Of a stretch of DNA of 26,141 nucleotides, positions 16,743 through 24,310 are shown piece after piece. Numbering within the stretch: position 1 is the first letter of the stretch; each line of letters starts with the position of its first letter. The position numbers were made by a program, and so were the translations under genes. The stretch lies in the NCBI GenBank assembly GCA_049522195.1, contig JBEKOB010000063.1:1-26141 (forward strand), given 5' to 3'. The notes under the pieces are model-generated. The model saw nothing but the letters and a program-made list of their open reading frames with translations. It made no database searches and was not told where the DNA came from. The DNA is from UBA9647 sp049522195. Its GTDB lineage: Bacteria > Bacteroidota > Ignavibacteria > UBA10030.

Positions 16743-17774
16743 ATGAGACCAGACATCACGCAGTTGATCAAAACGTTGCGGAGAGAGAAAGGGATGCACG
16801 TGCCAATGATCGAGCTGGGAGTCCATCCGAAGATCAAGGAGCGATTCCTGGGAAGGGAAGTGATCACACTGCAGGATGACATCGACTTCTGGCGAAAGGC
16901 TGGCTACGACTATGTGAAGATCCAGCCCGCAGCCGATTTCAATCCGGCGAAGATTGGTCTTGAAGAACACCTCACGTACAATGAGGACGGGACGCTATTT
17001 CGGAAATGGGCTTCAGAGAACAAGGGGGTCATCTCGGATTTTCGGGACTTCGAGACATACAAGTGGCCCATGAAAACCGACTTTGACTATGGGAAGTTTG
17101 AACAGGTACGGTCCCTGTTGCCCGAAGGCATGGGCGTGATCGGCCAGTACGGTGATATTTTCACAATGACGTGGGAGATGATGGGGTTCGAGACGTTCTC
17201 GCTGGCGATCTACGAGAACCCGGACCTCGTCAAGGCATTGAACGAGAGGATCGGCGAGCTTGTGCTCAGCATGTTCGAGTACTTCGCCCAATCGGATGCG
17301 GTCGATGCGATCTGGTACAGCGATGATATCGCTTTTACCCAGGGGCTCCTCGTCTCTCCGGACACGCTCCACACCTATTTCTTCCCGTGGTTGAAGAAAA
17401 TCGGGGACCTCGCCCGGAAGGCGAACAAGCCACTTCTCTATCACACCGACGGCTTGCTCTGGGATGTCTTCGATGATATTGTCGCGTGTGGAGTCGATGC
17501 AATTCACCCTATCGAACCGAAAGCGATGGACATCGGAGAAGTGAAACGCCGCTATGGTGACAGGCTGTGTCTGCTCGGAAATGTTGATGTTGATATTCTT
17601 GCCAGGGGGTCGCGGGATGAAATCAGACGGATTGTAAAGGAAAACGTCGAGAAAGCAGGTTACAACGGCGGCTATTGTGTTGGTTCCGGCAACAGCATCC
17701 CGGAGTATGTCTTGTACGAGAATTACATGGCCTTGCTCGAGGCCTCTTGTGAATTTGGCGGCGGAGGTTCCTGA
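16743..17774 (+). CDS. UroD-superfamily protein (HTD variant), putative methyltransferase-like
   Basis: This complete 343-residue protein has the uroporphyrinogen decarboxylase/MtaA superfamily fold. Supporting motifs are the N-terminal PMIELGVHPKIKERFLG, YVKIQPAADF, GVIGQYGDIFTMTWEMMGFE (about 131-150), IWYSDDIAFTQG, LLYHTDGLLWD (231-241), HPIEPKAMDI, LLGNVDVD and YCVGSGNSIP (311-320). MtaA-type methyltransferases bind zinc with His-x-Cys plus a later Cys. Here the first site is H234-T-D236 and the later position is G-S-G, so the classical cysteine ligands are absent. The HemE substrate-binding N-terminal motif is also absent, so it is not the haem-pathway enzyme. Members of this branch often sit in sugar gene clusters with unknown reactions. 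It starts 7 bases after the cytosolic GH38 gene and must be co-transcribed with it. Confidence 0.8.
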   Translation: MRPDITQLIKTLRREKGMHVPMIELGVHPKIKERFLGREVITLQDDIDFWRKAGYDYVKIQPAADFNPAKIGLEEHLTYNEDGTLFRKWASENKGVISDFRDFETYKWPMKTDFDYGKFEQVRSLLPEGMGVIGQYGDIFTMTWEMMGFETFSLAIYENPDLVKALNERIGELVLSMFEYFAQSDAVDAIWYSDDIAFTQGLLVSPDTLHTYFFPWLKKIGDLARKANKPLLYHTDGLLWDVFDDIVACGVDAIHPIEPKAMDIGEVKRRYGDRLCLLGNVDVDILARGSRDEIRRIVKENVEKAGYNGGYCVGSGNSIPEYVLYENYMALLEASCEFGGGGS

Positions 17775-17824
17775 TTGCAGGCGATCTCCGGCCGAGAGCA
17801 GCGAGTCTGGTTCGAGTTCTTTCA

Positions 17825-17844
17825 TCCAATGTCGGAGGATTGGA
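17825..17844 (+). promoter_or_regulatory. Hairpin holding the GH3 ribosome binding site in its loop
   Basis: TCCAAT (17825-17830) can pair with ATTGGA (17839-17844). The 8-base loop contains GGAGG (17834-17838), 9 bases before the ATG at 17848. The site would stay exposed in the loop. The stem is short and may be chance. Confidence 0.25.
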
Positions 17845-17847
17845 AAC

Positions 17848-20487
17848 ATGAAACTCACAAGAAGAATGCAGTACCTGTTGATCCTTGCTCTCCCATTCGT
17901 GCTGGCATTCGTGGTTCAGGCGCAGCAGCAGACAAGGGCGAAGTACCTCGACCCGAAGGTAGCGATCGAAGATCGCGTTACGGATCTTTTGGCCAGGATG
18001 ACAGTCGAAGAAAAGGTTGCACAACTTCAGTGCACGCTTCGGAAGATTGAGTGGGGCAAGAACCTGACGGTCAACGGTCTCGGCGGAATCGGTCCGCTCC
18101 TCCGCTCCTTCACTCCGAAGGAGGCTGCTGAGAATGCGAATGAGTACCAGAAAATGGCGGTGGAAAAAACAAGATTGGGAATTCCGGTCATCATTCACGA
18201 TGAAGCTCTGCACGGCCTGATTGGAAATGGTGCGACGAGTTTCCCGCAGGCGATTGGCTTGGCAGCGAGTTGGGACATGGACCTGATGGCAAACGTAGCC
18301 GACGTCATAGCAAAAGAGACACGAAGCCGGGGAATTAGGCAGGTGCTTTCTCCGGTCATCAACATTGCGCGGGATGCGCGGTGGGGAAGGGTTGAAGAAA
18401 CGTATGGTGAAGATCCTTACCTGCAATCGCGGCTTGCTGTTGCTTTCTGCAAGAGCATTGAGGAGGATGGTGTCATTACGACGCCGAAGCACTTTGTGGC
18501 AAATGTTGGAGACGGTGGAAGGGACAGCTATCCCATTCACTTCTCGGAGCGGGAGTTGAGAGAAGTATATTTCCCACCGTTCAAAGCTGCCTTTCAGCAG
18601 GCGAATGCATGGTCTGTGATGGCTTCATACAATTCGATCGATGGCACCCCGTGTTCAGCCAGCAAATGGCTCTTGACGGACATCCTGAGAAAAGAGTGGG
18701 GATTCAAAGGCTTTGTTGTGTCGGACTACGGCTCCGTCTCGGGGATCGTGGATAAACACCACGTCGCGGCGACACCGAAGGAAGGAGCGGTGAAGGCAGT
18801 CGAGGCGGGACTCGACATGGAACTCCCCGATATCTACTTCTATGGCGAACCTCTTCTACTTGCAGCGAAGGACGGCTCGGTTTCGATGAATGCTGTCGAC
18901 GATGCAGTCCGGAACGTGCTGCGCGCAAAATTCCGACTCGGCTTATTCGAAAATCCATATGTTGATCCCCTGGTCGCGGCCGCGGCGAATGATTCACCCG
19001 ATCATCGCTATCTGGCGCGAGACGCTGCCCACAGAGCAATCGTGTTGCTGAGAAACGAAAGTAAAACGCTCCCGCTGAGCAAGGAGATCAAATCCATTGC
19101 TCTGATTGGTCCCGAAGTGGAAGCGGGGCGGCTCGGCGGATATAGCGGCTTCGGTACGAAAGTCGTGTCGTTGATCGAAGGGATAAAGAACAAGGTCCCG
19201 ACAACGAAGGTTGTCTACGAGAAAGGTTGCGATGTAGGGTTCTCGGCCCTTCCGCCGATTCCAAGCGAATTCCTCGTTCCGCCAAATGCAAAACCTGGCG
19301 AACATGGACTGCTCGGCGAGTACTTCAAGAACAAAGACCTGCAGGGCAAACCCGATCTTGTGCGGATTGATAAGGTCATCAATTTTGAATGGGCGATGGG
19401 ATCTCCCGATCCAGGTATCCCTCCCGACCATTTCTCTGCGCGTTGGACGGGCAAGCTTGTCCCGAAAGAATCGGGAACGTACAATGTCGGCTTTAGCTCA
19501 GATGACGGAGCCCGACTATACATCGATGGGAAGCTTCTTATCGACAGCTGGTTCGACCGTGGTGCCACGCTCGACGTCGTCACGATGAAGCTCGAAGCTG
19601 GCCGGGCGTACGATGTCAGGATTGAATACTACGAAAACGAAGGCTGGGCGTACGCCAGTTTTGTGTGGGATGTGAAGCGTCCCGTTGATCCGCGGATTCA
19701 GGCGGCGGCAGATGCAGCGAAGAAATCGGATGTGGCCATCGTCGCCGTCGGAATCATTGAAGGGGAAGGGTACGACAGATCGAACCTTGATCTTCCGGGA
19801 GAGCAGGAGCAGCTCATTCAGGCTGTGGCCGATACGAAGACGCCGACGATTGTCGTTCTGTCCAACGGCAGTGCGGTGACAATGAAGAACTGGGTCAACA
19901 AGGTCGCAGCCATCGTTGAAGCATGGTATCCAGGAGAAGAAGGGGGTAACGCAGTGGCAGATGTTTTGTTTGGTGACTTCAATCCAGGCGGGAAGCTGCC
20001 AATTACATTTCCCCAGGCTGTCGGTCAGGTGCCGCTGTACTACAATCACAAGCCTTCCGGTCGGGGAGATGACTACACAGACCTCAGCGGCAAGCCGCAA
20101 TTTCCGTTTGGTTTCGGGCTGAGTTATACGGAGTTCAAGTATTCGAATATCCGGGTTTCGCAGAGTAGGATCAGTCCAGACGGCCAGGTCGAGGTCTCAG
20201 TCGACGTTCAGAACGTCGGAACACGCCAAGGAGAAGAAGTTGTCCAACTCTACCTGCACGATCCGGTTGCGAGCGTCTCCCGTCCGGTGAAGGAGCTTAA
20301 GGGTTTCAGGAGGATCTCGGTTTATCCCGGAGAAAAGCGGACCGTTTCGTTTCCTCTCTACAAAGAAGAAATGGGTTTTCTGGATCGTGCGATGAAGTTC
20401 GTCGTCGAGCCTGGGACGATTGAAGTGATGATTGGAAGCTCTTCTGATGACATTCGTGAGAGATCTGTGATTGAAGTAGTGAAATAG
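17848..20487 (+). CDS. Exported GH3 beta-glycosidase with inserted PA14 domain
   Basis: The product is an 879-residue GH3 enzyme with a Sec signal (residues 1-25, ending VVQAQ). ATG at 17848 has GGAGG 9 bases upstream; the longer reading from 17677 lies inside the previous gene. Order of parts: GH3 barrel about 30-370, alpha/beta sandwich about 395-755 interrupted by a PA14 domain at about 486-612, and a fibronectin-III-like domain about 770-870. Active-site features are the nucleophile D293 in GFVVSDYGSV, KHFVAN at 214-219, SYNSIDG-type AS-YNSIDG near 260, and the GEGYDRSNLDLPG segment near 639 typical of the second domain. PA14 insertions at this point often lie near the substrate pocket and influence chain-length preference. 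Beta-glucosidase or beta-xylosidase are the likely activities; the sequence alone does not decide. Confidence 0.92.
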   Translation: MKLTRRMQYLLILALPFVLAFVVQAQQQTRAKYLDPKVAIEDRVTDLLARMTVEEKVAQLQCTLRKIEWGKNLTVNGLGGIGPLLRSFTPKEAAENANEYQKMAVEKTRLGIPVIIHDEALHGLIGNGATSFPQAIGLAASWDMDLMANVADVIAKETRSRGIRQVLSPVINIARDARWGRVEETYGEDPYLQSRLAVAFCKSIEEDGVITTPKHFVANVGDGGRDSYPIHFSERELREVYFPPFKAAFQQANAWSVMASYNSIDGTPCSASKWLLTDILRKEWGFKGFVVSDYGSVSGIVDKHHVAATPKEGAVKAVEAGLDMELPDIYFYGEPLLLAAKDGSVSMNAVDDAVRNVLRAKFRLGLFENPYVDPLVAAAANDSPDHRYLARDAAHRAIVLLRNESKTLPLSKEIKSIALIGPEVEAGRLGGYSGFGTKVVSLIEGIKNKVPTTKVVYEKGCDVGFSALPPIPSEFLVPPNAKPGEHGLLGEYFKNKDLQGKPDLVRIDKVINFEWAMGSPDPGIPPDHFSARWTGKLVPKESGTYNVGFSSDDGARLYIDGKLLIDSWFDRGATLDVVTMKLEAGRAYDVRIEYYENEGWAYASFVWDVKRPVDPRIQAAADAAKKSDVAIVAVGIIEGEGYDRSNLDLPGEQEQLIQAVADTKTPTIVVLSNGSAVTMKNWVNKVAAIVEAWYPGEEGGNAVADVLFGDFNPGGKLPITFPQAVGQVPLYYNHKPSGRGDDYTDLSGKPQFPFGFGLSYTEFKYSNIRVSQSRISPDGQVEVSVDVQNVGTRQGEEVVQLYLHDPVASVSRPVKELKGFRRISVYPGEKRTVSFPLYKEEMGFLDRAMKFVVEPGTIEVMIGSSSDDIRERSVIEVVK

Positions 20488-20499
20488 CAGGAGGTGAAG

Positions 20500-20544
20500 T
20501 TGGGCGTGGGGCAAGAATGGAAGGCAACGCAAAAGGTGGAGTAG
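20500..20544 (+). CDS. Possible 14-codon leader ORF before the MtaA-like gene
   Basis: A near-perfect ribosome binding site, AGGAGGTGA (20489-20497), has no start in the frame of the downstream gene at a suitable distance. It does fit TTG at 20500 (4-5 bases on) or GTG at 20506. That frame encodes MGVGQEWKATQKVE and stops at TAG 20542-20544, two bases before the ATG of the next gene. It could be a coupling leader peptide or a decayed start. There is no amino-acid run that suggests attenuation. Confidence 0.25.
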   Translation: MGVGQEWKATQKVE

Positions 20545-20546
20545 AA

Positions 20547-21563
20547 ATGCGCCGAGACATGCTGAAGTGGAAACAATCAATTCTTGAATCGATAAAACGA
20601 TATGCTGTCCCGGTCATGACGCATCCGGGTATAGCGTTGCGGGGCAATACCGTTCTGGCAACAGTAACAAATCCCAGATTTCATTTTGAAGCTGTGCAAG
20701 CTGTTGCCCAACAATATCCGACCGGCGCTTCGACGATGATTATGGACCTCTCCGTCGAAGCCGAGGCATTCGGTGCTAGTATCCGGTTTGCCGAGGACGA
20801 AGTTCCTTCCGTTACGGGGCGTTGCGTTCACGACGCCGAATCGATTGAGCAGTTGGCAATTCCCACGCTGACGCAAGCAAGGATTGGCCAATGGATCGAG
20901 GCATCGAGGCTAGCGTCGGCAGCCATCTCGGACAGACCTGTTTTCGCCGGCTGCATCGGCCCCTTCTCGCTTGCGGCCCGGCTTTACGATGTTACAGAAG
21001 TGTTGACGGCGATACTGATCGAACCCGACAGTATTCTCGCACTTCTCGAGAAGTGCACGCAGTTCCTGATCTCGTACGTGAAGGCATTTAAGTCTGTCGG
21101 AGCCAATGGAATAGTGATTGCAGAGCCGGTCGCAGGTGTCCTTTCAGCCGACCTTTGCACACAATTCTCATCAACTTTCGTGAAGAGAATCGTGGATGCG
21201 GCACAGGATAAAGATTTCCTTGTCATCCTCCACAATTGCGGCGATACGGACACGCTTGTTCAATCGATGCATGACACGGGTGCAGGAGGACTGCATTTCG
21301 GCAATCGTTGTGACATCGTCAAGGCGCTCGGACAGATTCCCGGCGACACACTCGTATTTGGCAATATCGACCCCGTTGGTGTATTCAAATCGGGATCACC
21401 TGCCTCCGTCCGATCGGAGGCTCTGCGTTTGTTGCAGGCCACGAAGAACTTTCCCAATTTCGTCCTCTCATCGGGATGCGATGTCCCGCCGCATGTTCCG
21501 CTGGAAAACATCGATGCTTTCTTCAGTGCACTAAGAGATTTCAATGCTGGAACGTATGTGTAA
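20547..21563 (+). CDS. MtaA-like UroD-superfamily protein with complete zinc triad
   Basis: The protein has 338 residues from ATG 20547, which is preferred because AGGTGGAG lies about 6 bases upstream; ATG at 20517 would add 10 residues and has a weaker site. It resembles the MtaA/CmuA methyltransferase branch: AGCIGPFSLAARL (134-146), IVIAEPVAGVLS, LVILHNCGDTDTL (225-237) and LSSGCDVPPHVPLENI (307-322). H229, C231 and C311 match the His-x-Cys...Cys zinc site that in MtaA activates the methyl acceptor thiol. In that branch the enzyme moves a methyl group between a corrinoid protein and a thiol or other acceptor. Donor and acceptor here are unknown. It is 59 bases after GH3 and 71 before the GH78-like gene on the same strand. 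Confidence 0.82.
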   Translation: MRRDMLKWKQSILESIKRYAVPVMTHPGIALRGNTVLATVTNPRFHFEAVQAVAQQYPTGASTMIMDLSVEAEAFGASIRFAEDEVPSVTGRCVHDAESIEQLAIPTLTQARIGQWIEASRLASAAISDRPVFAGCIGPFSLAARLYDVTEVLTAILIEPDSILALLEKCTQFLISYVKAFKSVGANGIVIAEPVAGVLSADLCTQFSSTFVKRIVDAAQDKDFLVILHNCGDTDTLVQSMHDTGAGGLHFGNRCDIVKALGQIPGDTLVFGNIDPVGVFKSGSPASVRSEALRLLQATKNFPNFVLSSGCDVPPHVPLENIDAFFSALRDFNAGTYV

Positions 21564-21634
21564 CAAGCGCCTGGTGACAATCATTTCCATCAGACGAAGC
21601 GTCCCTACCCACCAAGCAACCGAAAGAGGATCGC

Positions 21635-24304
21635 ATGAAATCTCGAAAACGCAAACCGCAAAAAATCAATCGGCGTGATTTCTTCCGCAAGACAGCGCTT
21701 GGAGGCGTGGGACTTTCCTTCCTTTCCTTCACTCCTCAAAGCAAGAAAGAGAAGGCCGTGCCGATTGCATCAAAGTCCCTTCCGATTCCGCAAGATTCCC
21801 TCCCATCAGCACGGGCATTGAATCTTAGTCCGGCCGAGTGGATCTGGTATCCGTCCGGAAGGACCCTGTGCAATACTGTGATTCTGTTTCGTCGCGGGTT
21901 CAAGCTCACCACGTCTGTCAAGAAGGCGACGGGCTGGATCGTTGCGGACAGTCGCTATCGGCTTTTCGTGAACGGAAAACGGGTTCAGTGGGGGCCCGCA
22001 CCCTGTGATCCCCGGTGGGTTGAAGCTGATCCGCTCGATTTGGCCTCACATCTCAAAGAAGGAGAAAACGTAATCGGGGTGGAGGTCCTGTACTATGGCC
22101 TTGGTGATGGCACGTGGCCTATCGGCAAACCAGGATTCATGTTCAATCTCGATATCGAACTGTCGGACGGAAGTAGTACGAAGATTGTGTCCGATCCTTC
22201 CTGGCTCACACATCTGGCCCGGAGCTGGAAACCGGGGCAGTACAAGCGATGGTACCTTCGCGCGTTGCAGGAGGAATTCGACGCTCGTCTTTATCCGTAC
22301 AATTGGCTGCAGTCCGACTTCAAGCCGAATTCGGATTGGTTGCCGCCCATGAACCTGGGATGTCCGCCTGACAAACCGAGCGGATGCGCCTCTTATCCTG
22401 AGTATGCAATGGAGATCCGCGGCTCCAAAGAAGTCTCGGAGCTGAGGCGTCGAAGCATTCCGATGATGACGGAACAATTCGTCCCGGTAAAGCAATTGAG
22501 CGAATCGCTCTGGATCCGGTGGAAACGAACGCCGGAGGAGTACTTTGAAACCATGCCTCCCGATTGTTTCGAGGCAATCCGTGCAGTCAGCGCCACCCAG
22601 GCCACACCTGGGTCCTGGAGTGTGTCGCTCGACGGAAATCGTTCGGCTGCTCTCACTTTTGAGTTCGAAGAGCAGATCGTTGGCTGGCCCTGCTTCATCA
22701 TCGAGGCTCCTGAAGGGACGATCGTGGAATTGATGGTTCAGGAGTCCCACGAAATCGGGGGTCCGGCGCTTCTGAATACACAGTTTTACGCGTGGACGAG
22801 GTTTATCTGTCGGAAGGGAATTAACGAGTTTGAGACGTTCGATTTTGAGAGTTGCCGTTGGATGCAACTCCATATCAGAGGTGCTTCGGGAGAAGTTGTG
22901 GTGCGAAATGTCGGAATGCGCCGGAGGGTTTTTCCATGGCAACACCAGCCCATGATCGTATGCTCCGAGGCGCCTCTGCAACGATTGTTCGATGCTTCGG
23001 TGAATACACTGAACAATTGCGCCCAGGAGACTATCGTAGACGGTATGGCGCGTGAGCGACAGCAGTACAGCGGTGACGGTGGGCATCAGCTGCACGCGAT
23101 CTACTCTTCGTTCGGCGAAACACGGCAGACGGCGCGATACCTGGAGACCTTTAGCCAGGGAATCACGCTTGATGGCTATTTCCTCGATTGCTGGCCGGCC
23201 TATGATCGGCTTGCACGTCTCCAGGAACGACAGCTGCAAATGACGTTTTGGGGTCCGCTCCTCGACCATGGGGTTGGGTTCAACTTCGATTGCTGGAACC
23301 ATTATCTGTACACCGGCGATCTCGAAGCTGTGCGGGAACCGTACCCTCGGCTCCTCCGCTTCTTCAACTACCTGCGATCGATTAAAGGACCCGACGGGCT
23401 GCTCCCGGCTGAGAATCTCGGTGTCCCTTCGCTCTATATCGATCATAATGCATTCAAACAACAGAAACACAAACAGTGTTCGTTCAACCTCTACACGTCA
23501 GCGATGGCACTGCACGCACTGGCACCGCTGTGTGATGCATTTGGTGATCGGCGTTGGGGGGAAGCAGCCAGAGAGTTCGCAGCGGGGCTGTTAAAGTCGA
23601 CTGTGCGGAATTTTTGGGACACGAAACGGAATCTCTTCGTCGACAATCTCCCCTGGGCGGAAAAGGAAAAAGAGTTGCGGTGTTCGGACAGAACGCTTGC
23701 AACCTCCGTTCTGTTTGATCAGTGCCCGGGTGGAAAACAACAACCCGCGGTCGACATGCTCGCCGCCTGTCCGCCGGAGATGGGATTCTCCTATCCGGCC
23801 AATGCCGGATGGAGGCTCTGGGCGCTGTCGAAAGGAGGGAGGGGACATGTGGTCGTCAATGATCTTCGCACGCGCTGGGCTCCGATGGATTCAGTCAGAC
23901 TGAACAATACGCTTCAGGAGTTCTGGACTGCGAAGTCGGATTCGACCGACCAATGGAGCCATTGCGCTGTCGTGCCGCTTTATGTCTTGTATATGGACAT
24001 CGCAGGAATCAAGCCACACACCCCAGGATACCGGACGTACGAGATCACACCGCAGCTCGCTGATATCCGATCGATGGACCTGATTGCTTATACGGTGAGG
24101 GGACCAATCCGGATGAAATGGGATGGCATTATGGGAGAACGGAAACTGGTGATCGAAACGCCGGCAGAGGCAGCAGGGGAGATCACGCTCGATAAACGTG
24201 AAGATGTAACTCTGAAGCGTTTAAGGGGTGTTGGGCCGCTGGGACGGTCACGCTATCAGCTCCCCGCCGGCGAAAGGGTGACTTTGAATTTGAAATTTAC
24301 CTGA
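21635..24304 (+). CDS. Tat-exported GH78-like alpha-L-rhamnosidase
   Basis: This 889-residue protein starts with a twin-arginine signal: NRRDFFRKTALGGVGLSFLSF, with R13 and R14. AGAGGA upstream of ATG 21635 supports the start. Residues about 65-195 form a jelly roll like the N-terminal carbohydrate-binding domain of bacterial rhamnosidases (ADSRYRLFVNGK, GENVIGVEVLYYG). A second beta domain precedes an (alpha/alpha)6 barrel at about 450-790. Here DGMARERQQYSGDGG (469-483) corresponds to the DCPQRDERLGWTGD-type motif of GH78, and DQWSHCAVVPLYVLYMDIAG with PGYRTYEITPQ matches the family's C-terminal end. The first Cys-Pro of the GH78 motif is replaced by Gly-Met, so it belongs to a divergent branch and may use a substrate other than alpha-L-rhamnosides. 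Its stop lies 2 bases from the convergent minus-strand gene. Confidence 0.75.
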   Translation: MKSRKRKPQKINRRDFFRKTALGGVGLSFLSFTPQSKKEKAVPIASKSLPIPQDSLPSARALNLSPAEWIWYPSGRTLCNTVILFRRGFKLTTSVKKATGWIVADSRYRLFVNGKRVQWGPAPCDPRWVEADPLDLASHLKEGENVIGVEVLYYGLGDGTWPIGKPGFMFNLDIELSDGSSTKIVSDPSWLTHLARSWKPGQYKRWYLRALQEEFDARLYPYNWLQSDFKPNSDWLPPMNLGCPPDKPSGCASYPEYAMEIRGSKEVSELRRRSIPMMTEQFVPVKQLSESLWIRWKRTPEEYFETMPPDCFEAIRAVSATQATPGSWSVSLDGNRSAALTFEFEEQIVGWPCFIIEAPEGTIVELMVQESHEIGGPALLNTQFYAWTRFICRKGINEFETFDFESCRWMQLHIRGASGEVVVRNVGMRRRVFPWQHQPMIVCSEAPLQRLFDASVNTLNNCAQETIVDGMARERQQYSGDGGHQLHAIYSSFGETRQTARYLETFSQGITLDGYFLDCWPAYDRLARLQERQLQMTFWGPLLDHGVGFNFDCWNHYLYTGDLEAVREPYPRLLRFFNYLRSIKGPDGLLPAENLGVPSLYIDHNAFKQQKHKQCSFNLYTSAMALHALAPLCDAFGDRRWGEAAREFAAGLLKSTVRNFWDTKRNLFVDNLPWAEKEKELRCSDRTLATSVLFDQCPGGKQQPAVDMLAACPPEMGFSYPANAGWRLWALSKGGRGHVVVNDLRTRWAPMDSVRLNNTLQEFWTAKSDSTDQWSHCAVVPLYVLYMDIAGIKPHTPGYRTYEITPQLADIRSMDLIAYTVRGPIRMKWDGIMGERKLVIETPAEAAGEITLDKREDVTLKRLRGVGPLGRSRYQLPAGERVTLNLKFT

Positions 24305-24310
24305 TTTCAA
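24290..24310. terminator. Possible bidirectional hairpin at the convergence point
   Basis: TTGAAAT (24290-24296) pairs with ATTTCAA (24304-24310) around a 7-base loop. The hairpin spans both stop codons of the convergent genes. The stem is AT-rich with no clear T-tract, so its strength as a terminator is doubtful. Confidence 0.3.

Noticed and set aside
17677..17847. Upstream extension of the GH3 gene
   Set aside because: It would bury the signal peptide behind 57 residues translated from the previous gene. ATG 17848 has a good ribosome binding site and is followed at once by the signal sequence.
17623..18540. Minus-strand open frame of 305 codons
   Set aside because: It spans the end of the first UroD-like gene and the start of GH3 on the opposite strand and has no recognisable motif or ribosome binding site.
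22046..23470. Long minus-strand open frame of 474 codons opposite the GH78-like gene
   Set aside because: It is fully antisense to a recognisable enzyme, its translation shows no family motif, and it is rich in residues expected from a shadow frame.
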